NCBI GenBank assembly: GCA_902791215.1
Contig: CADAUZ010000021.1
Coordinates: forward strand, 1-59,736
DNA length: 59,736 nucleotides
Reading direction: 5' to 3'
DNA from: Oscillospiraceae bacterium
GTDB taxonomy: Bacteria; Bacillota; Clostridia; Oscillospirales; Oscillospiraceae
In this document: positions 8,134-15,191 of the stretch, piece by piece
Layout: every line of letters starts with the position of its first letter
How positions within the stretch are numbered: the first letter of the stretch is position 1
Program-made: the position numbers and the translations under genes
Notes under the pieces: model-generated
The model's input: the letters and a program-made list of their open reading frames with translations, nothing else
The model's database searches: none
What the model was told of the DNA's origin: nothing

Positions 8134-9081
8134 ATGAACTACACGGAATATATCGTCAATCTCGTCCTCATCTTTTTTGTCTTCTCCATCGCCGGGTGGT
8201 GCATGGAGGTGACGCTCAAATACTTTGAGTTCGGCCGCTTTATTAACCGCGGCTTTCTCACCGGGCCGTGGCTGCCCATCTACGGCTTCGGGGCAGTGCT
8301 GTGTACTGTGGGAACGCACGCCCTCGCCCCGGTCGAATCGGGCTATCTCACCACCTTCGCCATCTGCTTCATCCTCTGCGGGGTGCTCGAGTACATGACC
8401 AGCTACATTCTGGAAAAGCGCTTTCACGCCCGCTGGTGGGATTACAGCCAGAAGCCCATGAACCTGCGCGGGCGCGTGTGGATTGGAAACCTCGTGCTCT
8501 TCGGTCTCGGCGGCGTACTGATCGTGCATGTGTTCGATCCGCTGCTTTATAAACTCTTTGCCCGCATCCCCCTTAATGCGCGCAAGACGCTGGCGGCGGT
8601 TTTGACGGCCCTCATCACCGCGGACTTCATCATGTCCCACTTCATCCTCAAGCTCGTCAAAACCGGGGTCGAACAGAGCAAGGCCGACAACACCGAGCAG
8701 ATCAGCCGCGAGGTGCGCCTGCTCCTGTCCGACCGCTCCGTCTTCCACCGCCGCTTCGCCGACGCCTACCCGGAGGTCATCTACCGCACCGAGCGCGTGG
8801 CGCAGCGCATGGAGGCCATCCGGCAGGAGACCGAGCGCCTGCGCCGTGAGGCCGAGCAGCGCGCCGCCGGGGTGGGCCAGCGCCTGGAGGCGGGCAGGGA
8901 TCAGCTTGCGCAGCGCCTCGAGCCCACCGCCATGCTCAAGTCCGGCGTGATCGAAAAGCAGGAGGAGCTGATCGGCATGCTCTACGACGAGGACGCCGCG
9001 AGCGCGGAAATGAAGGAACTCAAGCGGGAGATCGACAGGGACATGGCGCGGCTTCGTGACCGGCGCCCGCTGCTAAAATAA
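8134..9081 (+). CDS. Putative ABC-transporter type IV membrane protein (CmpB-like)
   Basis: 315 aa from the ATG at 8134, preceded by AAGGA; the longer frame upstream runs through the repeat element. Residues 1-175 form about five hydrophobic spans with conserved AGWCMEV (near residue 20), GFLTGPWLPIYGFG and WWDYS, which are typical of the PF06541 putative ABC transporter family. Residues 190-315 are a charged cytosolic region with long helices rich in Arg/Glu/Gln. Function in this family is not established. A 51-aa membrane protein gene follows 22 bp downstream. Confidence 0.85.
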   Translation: MNYTEYIVNLVLIFFVFSIAGWCMEVTLKYFEFGRFINRGFLTGPWLPIYGFGAVLCTVGTHALAPVESGYLTTFAICFILCGVLEYMTSYILEKRFHARWWDYSQKPMNLRGRVWIGNLVLFGLGGVLIVHVFDPLLYKLFARIPLNARKTLAAVLTALITADFIMSHFILKLVKTGVEQSKADNTEQISREVRLLLSDRSVFHRRFADAYPEVIYRTERVAQRMEAIRQETERLRREAEQRAAGVGQRLEAGRDQLAQRLEPTAMLKSGVIEKQEELIGMLYDEDAASAEMKELKREIDRDMARLRDRRPLLK

Positions 9082-9103
9082 CAGGAAGAAAGGAATCACC
9101 ATC

Positions 9104-9259
9104 ATGAGCGCATTGGAAGACACCAACAGGCGCCTGACGCGCTCCGGCGCGCAGGCTCTGACTCTCGGCATTCTGACGCTTCTCTTCGGCGTCACCACGG
9201 GGGTACTGAACATCGTAAACGGCGGGAAGCTCCTCGCCCAGCGCAGGAAGCTGAGGTAA
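9104..9259 (+). CDS. Small 51-aa membrane protein
   Basis: A small ORF with ATG 9104 and stop TAA 9257-9259, preceded by AAAGGA at the right distance. The peptide has a polar N-terminus (MSALEDTNRRLTRS), one hydrophobic helix (about residues 16-37, including LGILTLLFGV) and a basic C-terminus. It lies 22 bp after the CmpB-like gene and just before the terminator at 9276-9316, so it is the last gene of that operon. I do not recognise a family. It could be a small partner of the membrane protein. Confidence 0.7.
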   Translation: MSALEDTNRRLTRSGAQALTLGILTLLFGVTTGVLNIVNGGKLLAQRRKLR

Positions 9260-9275
9260 AGATTTCATACAGAAA

Positions 9276-9316
9276 CGCGCACGGGCAAAATTGGGATTTA
9301 CCTTCCGTGCGCGCTT
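9276..9316 (+). terminator. Terminator hairpin after CmpB-like operon
   Basis: Perfect 9-bp stem CGCGCACGG (9276-9284) / CCGTGCGCG (9305-9313). The 3' arm overlaps the spacer of the next promoter, whose extended -10 TGGTATAAT lies at 9317-9325. Confidence 0.6.
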
Positions 9317-9357
9317 TGGTATAATCAGTATTATTCTTGTTTTCCCGGGAGTATTCC

Positions 9358-10875
9358 ATGACGCAAAAGAAGCTCTTGTTTGAAAAACTGCAGGAGTCCA
9401 TCAACTCCATTCTGCCCATCACCGCCATTGTGGCGGCGGTGTGCTTTCTGTTTGTCCCCATCCCGTCGGGCCTGATGCTGGCCTTTCTGCTGGGGGCGGT
9501 ACATATGATCCTCGGCATGGGCATGTTCTCCGTGGGGGCGGAGCTGTCCATGTCCCGCATCGGCGGGCACATCGGCAGCGCCATGACGGCCTCGCGCAGG
9601 CTCTGGGTGATTTTGCTCACGAGCTTTGCCCTCGGCACCGCCATCACCCTGGCCGAGCCCGACCTCCAGGTGCTGGCCTCCAACGTGCGGGCCATCCCGA
9701 AGACCACCCTGCTGCTCACCGTGGGCGTGGGCGTGGGGCTCTTTCTCGCCCTTGCGATGCTGCGCATGCTGCTGGCTGTCTCGCTTCGGACCATGCTGCT
9801 CGTTTTCTACGCGCTGGTGTTCGCGCTCGCCTTTCTGGTGGACCCGGACATGCTGCCGCTGTCTTTTGACGCGGGCGGCGTCACCACAGGGCCCATGACC
9901 GTGCCGTTTATCATGGCGCTGGGCGTCGGCGTCTCCGCCATCCGTACCGACGACAAGGCCAAGGAGGACAGCTTCGGTCTCGTCGCTCTCTGCTCCGTGG
10001 GGCCGATTATCGCGGTGATGCTGCTGAGCATCATCTTCCATGTGGACAATGGCAGCGCGGAGGCCTCCCCTGTCCCCGCCTACCCCACGACCGTTGCCGT
10101 GGGGGAAGGCTACTTTGCCGCCTTCCCCGCCTATTTTGGCGAGGTGGCGCGCGCCCTGCTGCCGATCTTCGTCTTCTTCCTGCTCTTCCAGCTCGTGCGC
10201 CTGCGCCTGCACCGGGGGCAGTTTATGCAGATCATGATCGGCATCGTGTACACCTACGCGGGCCTCGTGCTGTTTCTGACCGGCGTGAACGTCGGCTTTT
10301 CCCCGCTGGGCGAGCGCCTCGGCGCGCTCATTGCCGAGAGCCGGGGGCGCTGGCTCATGGTCCCGCTCTCCATGCTGATGGGCTGGTTCATCATCCGGGC
10401 CGAGCCCGCGGTGCATGTGCTGACAAAGCAGGTGGAGGACCTGACCGCCGGGGCCGTGAGCGAGAAGTCCATGGAGCTGAGCCTTTCCGTCGCGGTCGCA
10501 TTCGGCAACGCGCTCGCGATCCTGCGCATGCTGACCGGCATTCCCATCCTGTATTTTCTGGTTCCGGGCTACGCCGCGGCCCTGGCCCTGAGCTTCTTTG
10601 TCCCGCCCACCTTCACGGGCATCGCCTTTGACTCCGGCGGCGTGGCCTCGGGCCCGCTCACGGCGACGTTCATGCTGCTGTTTGCCATGGGCGCCTCCAA
10701 TGCTCTGGGCGGCAACGTGATGACCGACGCCTTCGGCCTTGTCGCGATGGTGGCGATGATGCCGCTCATCACCGTGCAGGGCATGGGCGCGGTGTACGTG
10801 CTCCGCTCCCGCGGCAAGAGCGAGGAACACTTCGCGGGCGGGGACGAGATCATCGAATTGTGGGAGATCGCCTGA
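9358..10875 (+). CDS. DUF1538 polytopic membrane protein
   Basis: 505 aa from the ATG at 9358 (GGGAG 6-10 nt upstream). Very hydrophobic, about 12-14 spans, built from two related halves. Each half carries the family signature, FDAGGVTTGPMTVPF in the first and FDSGGVASGPLTATF in the second, so the protein is an internal duplication as usual for DUF1538. The paired acidic/Gly-rich re-entrant-like motifs suggest ion or small-molecule transport, but no substrate is established. The next gene starts 2 nt after the stop and encodes a PII-like protein, a recurrent partnership suggesting PII-type control of the carrier. Confidence 0.9.
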   Translation: MTQKKLLFEKLQESINSILPITAIVAAVCFLFVPIPSGLMLAFLLGAVHMILGMGMFSVGAELSMSRIGGHIGSAMTASRRLWVILLTSFALGTAITLAEPDLQVLASNVRAIPKTTLLLTVGVGVGLFLALAMLRMLLAVSLRTMLLVFYALVFALAFLVDPDMLPLSFDAGGVTTGPMTVPFIMALGVGVSAIRTDDKAKEDSFGLVALCSVGPIIAVMLLSIIFHVDNGSAEASPVPAYPTTVAVGEGYFAAFPAYFGEVARALLPIFVFFLLFQLVRLRLHRGQFMQIMIGIVYTYAGLVLFLTGVNVGFSPLGERLGALIAESRGRWLMVPLSMLMGWFIIRAEPAVHVLTKQVEDLTAGAVSEKSMELSLSVAVAFGNALAILRMLTGIPILYFLVPGYAAALALSFFVPPTFTGIAFDSGGVASGPLTATFMLLFAMGASNALGGNVMTDAFGLVAMVAMMPLITVQGMGAVYVLRSRGKSEEHFAGGDEIIELWEIA

Positions 10876-10877
10876 CT

Positions 10878-11558
10878 ATGGAACTGTATCAGCTTTTAGC
10901 GGTCGTTGACCGTGAAACCGAGCCGCGCCTGGAGGGCGTCTTCACCAGCGCCGGGACCGTCGTGGGCCTCAGCCAGCCCGCCAGCGGCACCGCCGGCAGC
11001 GAAATCCTCAAGCGCTTCGGCCTTGCCAGCACCGAAAAGCGCATCGTCATGACCGTCGCCACCGGGGCCCAGCAGCGCATGATCTTCCAGATGGCGCGAA
11101 AGCTTCTGTACCTGGACATCCCCGGCAACGGCATCCTCGCCGCCATCCCCATCAAGGCCGTGGCCGGGCGGCAGACCCTTTCCTATCTGACCGACAGCGA
11201 AATCACAGGAGGTACACCGTCGATGGATTTTGAATACGAGCTCATTGTGGTGGTCATCAACGCGGGCTATGCCGACACCGTCATGGACGCGGCCCGGGAG
11301 GCCGGCGCGGGCGGCGGCACCGTCCTGCACGCCAAGGGCACCGGCAGCATGCGCGGGGAGAAGTTTTACAACATGCGCTTTGCCGACGAAAAGGACATGG
11401 TCTACATCGTCGCCCACAAGAGCGAGAAGGCCGCCGTCATGAAGGCGGTCAACCAAAAGGCGGGGCCGGACACGGAAGCGCGCGGCATCTGCTTCTCGCT
11501 CCCGATCTCTTCTGTCATGGGCCTGAGAAGCCGCGTGATGGACGAGAATCTGGAATAA
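10878..11558 (+). CDS. Tandem PII-like regulatory protein (DUF1538 partner)
   Basis: 227 aa. The ATG at 10878 lies just after the DUF1538 stop, with GGGAG inside the upstream gene. The C-terminal half (about 118-227) reads like a P-II fold: a first strand ELIVVVINAGYADTVMDAA, the T-loop base GGGTVLHAKGTGS, and a last strand before SLPISS. The N-terminal half (1-110) shows a shorter, similar pattern (LLAVVD, GTVVGLSQP, ILAAIPIKAVAG), so this looks like two PII-type units fused. PII proteins bind nucleotides or 2-oxoglutarate and gate transporters. Here the likely target is the DUF1538 carrier. Confidence 0.8.
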   Translation: MELYQLLAVVDRETEPRLEGVFTSAGTVVGLSQPASGTAGSEILKRFGLASTEKRIVMTVATGAQQRMIFQMARKLLYLDIPGNGILAAIPIKAVAGRQTLSYLTDSEITGGTPSMDFEYELIVVVINAGYADTVMDAAREAGAGGGTVLHAKGTGSMRGEKFYNMRFADEKDMVYIVAHKSEKAAVMKAVNQKAGPDTEARGICFSLPISSVMGLRSRVMDENLE

Positions 11559-11593
11559 GATTCCGTTCCAATCAAATCATCAATGGATAGATA

Positions 11594-11747
11594 GTAGGGG
11601 AGGGGCTTGCCCCTCCCGCGCAGCGAAAACGGCGTGTCATAGATTAAAATTGGGCGAATCCGTATCACCTATCAATCTACGGATTCGCCCAAAATGATTA
11701 TATAATTTCGGCTTGCTTCCGCCGGGAGGGGCAAGCCCCTCCCCTAC
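11594..11747. repeat. GTAGGGG palindromic element, copy 3, with nested hairpin
   Basis: Terminal inverted repeats GTAGGGGAGGGGCTTGCCCC (from 11594) and its complement ending at 11747. In the middle a perfect 15-bp stem (11650-11664 with 11678-11692) encloses a 13-nt loop. It separates two convergent genes and could act as a two-way terminator. Whole element 154 bp, no ORF. Confidence 0.75.
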
Positions 11748-11751
11748 GGAC

Positions 11752-12339
11752 TCATCGGGAAATTTTGCTCTTCTTCACGATCGGGGCGCCGGCGTTCCAG
11801 GCCATGCCGATCTTTTCGCCGACGGCGTAGTAGCCGTTTTGCATCTGGTCAAAGGTGAAGGCGTGAAGGGCGCCCGCGTCGACCTTGCCCTTTTCGTCCA
11901 GGACCTTTTCGTCCGCGAGGACGTTCACGATCTCGCCCAACACGCGCAGGCCGTAGGGCTGCTGCTGGATCTCGACGACCCTGCACTCGAGCGTCAGGGG
12001 GTATTCCTCGATGACGGGGGCGTCCACGTTCTCGCTCTTGTACGCGTGCAGGCCGGTGTGGGCAAATTTCTCCGGGTCCTTGTTGGCCGAGACCAGGCCG
12101 AGGTAGTCCGACTCCACCAGCGTATCCGTGCCGGGAACGGCGAGGGTGAAGGCCATGCGGTTTTTGAGATTGGCGACCGTCTTGTGGTCCTCCTCCAGGT
12201 TGAGGGCTACCATCTTCATGTCGCAGATGCCGCCCCAGGCCATCATCATCACGTCGACCGAGTCGTCCTCGTTGTAGGTGCCGATCATGTAGGTGGGCAT
12301 GGGGAAGAGATAAGGCTGAACGCCGAGATTCTTTTTCAT
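11752..12339 (-). CDS. Flavin reductase family protein (flavoredoxin-like)
   Basis: 195 aa from the ATG at 12339, chosen for its upstream AAGGA; an upstream in-frame ATG at 12444 lies in the regulatory region. The N-terminus MKKNLGVQPYLFPMPTYMIGTYNEDD is shown here in part only: YLFPMPTYMIGTY is the family start, followed by VMMMAWGG (FMN-contacting strand), and SDYLGLVSANK. It binds FMN and probably passes electrons between NAD(P)H or other donors and acceptors. It is transcribed divergently from an HxlR regulator, which commonly controls such redox genes. Confidence 0.9.
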   Translation of the reverse strand: MKKNLGVQPYLFPMPTYMIGTYNEDDSVDVMMMAWGGICDMKMVALNLEEDHKTVANLKNRMAFTLAVPGTDTLVESDYLGLVSANKDPEKFAHTGLHAYKSENVDAPVIEEYPLTLECRVVEIQQQPYGLRVLGEIVNVLADEKVLDEKGKVDAGALHAFTFDQMQNGYYAVGEKIGMAWNAGAPIVKKSKISR

Positions 12340-12365
12340 GGGTTTGCTTCCTTTCTTTTCGTCGA

Positions 12366-12387
12366 TTGCGAAACTCGGGTTTCGCAA
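12366..12387. promoter_or_regulatory. Inverted repeat upstream of flavoredoxin gene
   Basis: Perfect 8-bp arms TTGCGAAA / TTTCGCAA around a 6-bp centre, within the 5' leader of the flavoredoxin gene. It may be an operator or an mRNA hairpin. Confidence 0.45.
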
Positions 12388-12445
12388 CCTGTACAGTATT
12401 GCATTTTTGCTGTGGGTATGATAGCATAAGCCCATCGGATTCACA

Positions 12446-12470
12446 AGTACCCACTTTAGTGAAAGGTACT
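12446..12470. promoter_or_regulatory. Candidate HxlR operator
   Basis: Outer dyad AGTACC (12446-12451) / GGTACT (12465-12470) around an inner palindrome CACTTTAGTG (12452-12461). GTAC-type half-sites are typical of HxlR-family operators. It lies in the divergent intergenic region, 16 bp before the regulator start, so it would allow autoregulation and control of the flavoredoxin gene. Confidence 0.6.
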
Positions 12471-12486
12471 ATCCCGGAGGAAAGCT

Positions 12487-12828
12487 ATGGACACGAAATG
12501 CATTCAGGACGCGGATTTCAGCACCACCGGCTACAGCTATACCCTGTCGCTGATTTCCGGCAAGTATAAGCCCGTCATCCTCTACTGTCTCATGGAGTAT
12601 GAGCCGGTGCGCTTCAATGAGATGCAGCGCTACTTAAAGCATGTGACGGACAAGACCCTCAGTCAGAATCTGAAAGAGCTGGAGGCGGACGGGCTCATCT
12701 CCCGCACGGTCTACCCGCAGATCCCGCCCAAGGTGGAATACCGGCTGACGGGGCGCGGGCACACGCTGATGGAAGTGCTGGACAAGCTCTGCGACTGGGG
12801 CATGGAAAACAGGCCGCAAGGAGACTGA
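12487..12828 (+). CDS. HxlR-family winged-helix regulator
   Basis: 113 aa cytosolic DNA-binding protein. The pattern ISGKYKPVILYCL, then FNEMQRYL, then TDKTLSQNLKELEADGLISRTVY is the classical HxlR winged helix-turn-helix, and VEYRLTGRGHTLMEVLDKLCDWG is its dimerisation helix. A Cys near the N-terminus (residue 5) and others (39, 104) could be redox-sensing as in some HxlR/HypR proteins, but this is only possible. GGAGG is 6-7 nt before the ATG. The ogt gene starts 1 nt after the stop, so they form one operon. Confidence 0.92.
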   Translation: MDTKCIQDADFSTTGYSYTLSLISGKYKPVILYCLMEYEPVRFNEMQRYLKHVTDKTLSQNLKELEADGLISRTVYPQIPPKVEYRLTGRGHTLMEVLDKLCDWGMENRPQGD

Positions 12829-12829
12829 A

Positions 12830-13309
12830 ATGGAGTACACCTGTCATTACGCTTCCCCGCTGGGCGGCATTACCCTGGCAAGCGACGGCGAGGCCCTGAC
12901 CGGGCAGTGGTTCGACGGGCAGAAATACTTTGCCGACACGCTGGACGCGGAGCATGCGGAAAAGCCCCTCCAGGTCTTTGACGAGACGCTCAGGTGGCTC
13001 GATCTGTATTTTGCCGGAGAGGTCCCGGATTTCACCCCGAAGCTTTCTCCGCGCGGGACAAGTTTTCAGCACAGAGTCTGGGATGTGCTGCTCACGATCC
13101 CCTACGGACATACCATGACTTACGGGGAGATCGCGCGAAGGCTCGGCTGCCGCAGCGCCCAGGCGGTGGGCGGCGCGGTGGGGCGCAATCCCGTCTCGCT
13201 CATCATCCCCTGTCACCGCGTCCTCGGCGCGGACGGCAGCTTAACCGGCTACGCGGGCGGCACAGACAAAAAACGCAGCCTGCTCGAACTGGAGCAGACT
13301 GCGAAATAG
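12830..13309 (+). CDS. ogt: Methylated-DNA-protein-cysteine methyltransferase
   Basis: 159 aa DNA repair protein that removes O6-alkyl groups from guanine by transfer to its own cysteine. The active-site motif IPCHRV (Cys about residue 126) is intact. The helix-turn-helix segment TYGEIARRLG (about 96-105) and the preceding FQHRVWDVLLTIPYG strand are standard. The start ATG follows the HxlR stop by one base, with AAGGAG upstream. Length is normal. Placement under an HxlR regulator suggests stress-linked expression. Confidence 0.95.
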   Translation: MEYTCHYASPLGGITLASDGEALTGQWFDGQKYFADTLDAEHAEKPLQVFDETLRWLDLYFAGEVPDFTPKLSPRGTSFQHRVWDVLLTIPYGHTMTYGEIARRLGCRSAQAVGGAVGRNPVSLIIPCHRVLGADGSLTGYAGGTDKKRSLLELEQTAK

Positions 13310-13313
13310 TTTT

Positions 13314-14501
13314 TTACTTTCTGCAATCGGCGATGATGCGCTGCATGTCGTCCATGTGCAGCATCATGTCCCGGAACAGCGCAAGCTGCGCCTTTGCGCG
13401 CACCAGGTTGTGCTCGGGGTAGTCGATGCGGAAATACTTGTCGCCGATGAGATAGTCGCCCAAAAAGCGGGAGGCAAGCTCCAGCGTGATGACGGCGGCC
13501 CCGGTGGCGAGGGACTTGCGCTCGGCTTCGGAAAGGACGCCGCCCATCTGGGACAGATACCCCTCCGCGTAGGCCCGGAACAGGTCCAGGTCGAGCTTCA
13601 TTTTGCTCTCGTCCGGTTCGTCCTCCTCCGCGGTGCAGGCGGCAAAGCGGATGGTGTCGCCGAAGTCGTAGCAGGCAAGGCCGGGCATGCAGGTGTCAAG
13701 GTCGATGATCACCAGCGGGTCGAGGGTGTCGCGGTCAAAGAGGATGTTGTTGGTTTTGGTGTCGTTGTGGGTGACGCGGATGGGAAGCTCGCCCGCGTCG
13801 ATCTGGCGGCAGAGCGTCCCGGCAAAATCCCGGTTTTCGCGGATGGTCTCGATCTCCCGCCCGGCGTCCTTCGCCCTGCCGAGGGGGTCTTCCGCGACGT
13901 TGCGGAAGAAGGTCTCCATGCGGTAGACCGTATCGTGGAAGTGCGGGATGGACTCCACAAGCTGACTTGCGTCAAAGTCCTGGAGCTGGCGGTTAAATTT
14001 GCCGAAAGCCTTGCCCGACATGCGCAAAACCTCGGTCTGTCCCTCGGCGGTCTCGAAGGAGACGGAGTTTTCGATGAAGTTATACAGCCGCCAGAATTCC
14101 GCGGTCTCGTTTTCGTCGTTGGAATTGAGGGTGTCGGACAGGTAATAGCTGCCGTCCGGGTGCTCGCGCAGGATGAGGTAGTTGTTCCCCTCCGCCGTGT
14201 GGTGGAAGTGGAGCCTGCGGCGGCGCTCAAGCGTGCGCTCCTTCGACATGATGTGCTGCGTGATAAGGTCGATGTTGTGCATCATGCTGACGGGGTCACG
14301 GAAGACGTACCAGTTGACCTTCTGCACCAGAAACTGTCTGACTTCCTTCCCGTCGTAGAGGGCCACGTAATAGGCCGTGTTGATATGTCCGTTGGGGATC
14401 AGGCGATAGAGGATCAGCTCCCCCGGCAGACGGAACTGTTTGCAGATGTAGGCGAGCTTTTCTTTGATTCTTGCTTCGTCCTGCACGGTTTTCACCACCA
14501 T
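13314..14501 (-). CDS. APH/choline-kinase-fold phosphotransferase, NahK-like
   Basis: 395 aa. The catalytic loop THNDTKTNNILFD (near residue 256) and the metal-binding IIDLDTCMPG (near 278) closely resemble the N-acetylhexosamine 1-kinase NahK branch of the aminoglycoside phosphotransferase fold. The N-terminal part has INTAYYV and FLVQKVNWYVFRDP, in place of a normal P-loop lysine region, also NahK-like. The likely reaction is ATP-dependent phosphorylation of a sugar, such as an N-acetylhexosamine; resistance to aminoglycosides is unlikely. The ATG at 14501 has no obvious Shine-Dalgarno site, so the exact start is uncertain. Confidence 0.8.
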   Translation of the reverse strand: MVVKTVQDEARIKEKLAYICKQFRLPGELILYRLIPNGHINTAYYVALYDGKEVRQFLVQKVNWYVFRDPVSMMHNIDLITQHIMSKERTLERRRRLHFHHTAEGNNYLILREHPDGSYYLSDTLNSNDENETAEFWRLYNFIENSVSFETAEGQTEVLRMSGKAFGKFNRQLQDFDASQLVESIPHFHDTVYRMETFFRNVAEDPLGRAKDAGREIETIRENRDFAGTLCRQIDAGELPIRVTHNDTKTNNILFDRDTLDPLVIIDLDTCMPGLACYDFGDTIRFAACTAEEDEPDESKMKLDLDLFRAYAEGYLSQMGGVLSEAERKSLATGAAVITLELASRFLGDYLIGDKYFRIDYPEHNLVRAKAQLALFRDMMLHMDDMQRIIADCRK

Positions 14502-14524
14502 ATATAGATAAAATGATCTTGAAA

Positions 14525-14567
14525 AAGGCGCTCAAACGCGATCACTATACCTGCATTTGAGCGCCTT
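14525..14567 (-). terminator. Terminator of lipoprotein gene
   Basis: Perfect 12-bp stem AAGGCGCTCAAA (14525-14536) / TTTGAGCGCCTT (14556-14567). Read on the minus strand it ends in a T-run, directly after the stop codon at 14575. Confidence 0.8.
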
Positions 14568-14574
14568 GTCAAGT

Positions 14575-15174
14575 TTATACTTCCGGATGCGGGATGAAGG
14601 TCGGGGTCGGGGTCGCGTTGAGGTCCGCCATTTTGAGAAAGACGCTGCCCGTGACCTCGGTGACGCGGAAGGACTCAAAGTACATGATGTTCGTGCCGGA
14701 GTAGTTGCCGAAGGCCCAGGTGGTTGTTCTGTCGCCCTTGGGCCAGAAGCGGAGCGTTTCGCTCACACGCACGCGCTCGCTGGTGTCCATATAGCCGGTG
14801 AAGGTGAGGTCATTGAAGTTGATCTGAAAGTCCCCGCTCATCACCACGCCGTCCGCCTCAAAGCGGAGGGTCATGGTGTCCCTGTGCTCACCGTCGTTTG
14901 CGGCGGTGAACTGGGGCTTGAGCTGGAGGCCGTAGGCGATGGTGGAGGAATTGATCTCGCTCGTGTTTTCGTCCCGGATATCGGCACGGTATTCCTTGTA
15001 ATCGAAATAGGTATAGAGGTTATCGAGGGTCATTTTGACCTCGAAGACCTCGTTGGGCGTCGGCGTCGGGACCGGGGGCGGGACCGGGGCCGACTCCTTT
15101 TTGTTTTTCCGTTTGCAGTCGGTGAGGCACAGCGCCATGCACAGCGCCAGCACCAGGGCAAGGACGCGCTTCAT
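14575..15174 (-). CDS. Putative secreted lipoprotein of unknown function
   Basis: 199 aa from the ATG at 15174, with GGAGGTG 8 nt upstream. The frame continues upstream inside the DUF255 gene, but only this start has a ribosome binding site. A hydrophobic signal (residues 1-19) ends in CLTDC; Asp before the Cys is unusual for a lipobox, so lipidation is not certain. A Pro/Thr spacer follows, then a beta-rich domain of about 150 residues. I recognise no family. It starts 17 bp after the DUF255 gene and is followed by a strong terminator. Confidence 0.7.
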   Translation of the reverse strand: MKRVLALVLALCMALCLTDCKRKNKKESAPVPPPVPTPTPNEVFEVKMTLDNLYTYFDYKEYRADIRDENTSEINSSTIAYGLQLKPQFTAANDGEHRDTMTLRFEADGVVMSGDFQINFNDLTFTGYMDTSERVRVSETLRFWPKGDRTTTWAFGNYSGTNIMYFESFRVTEVTGSVFLKMADLNATPTPTFIPHPEV

Positions 15175-15191
15175 TCTATGTTCACCTCCGC

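Noticed and set aside
9331-10830. 499-aa minus-strand ORF opposite DUF1538
   Set aside because: His/Gly/Arg-rich shadow frame of high-GC coding sequence; the DUF1538 frame is clearly real.
13314-14501. Aminoglycoside resistance gene
   Set aside because: Catalytic and flanking motifs fit NahK-type sugar kinases better than resistance enzymes.
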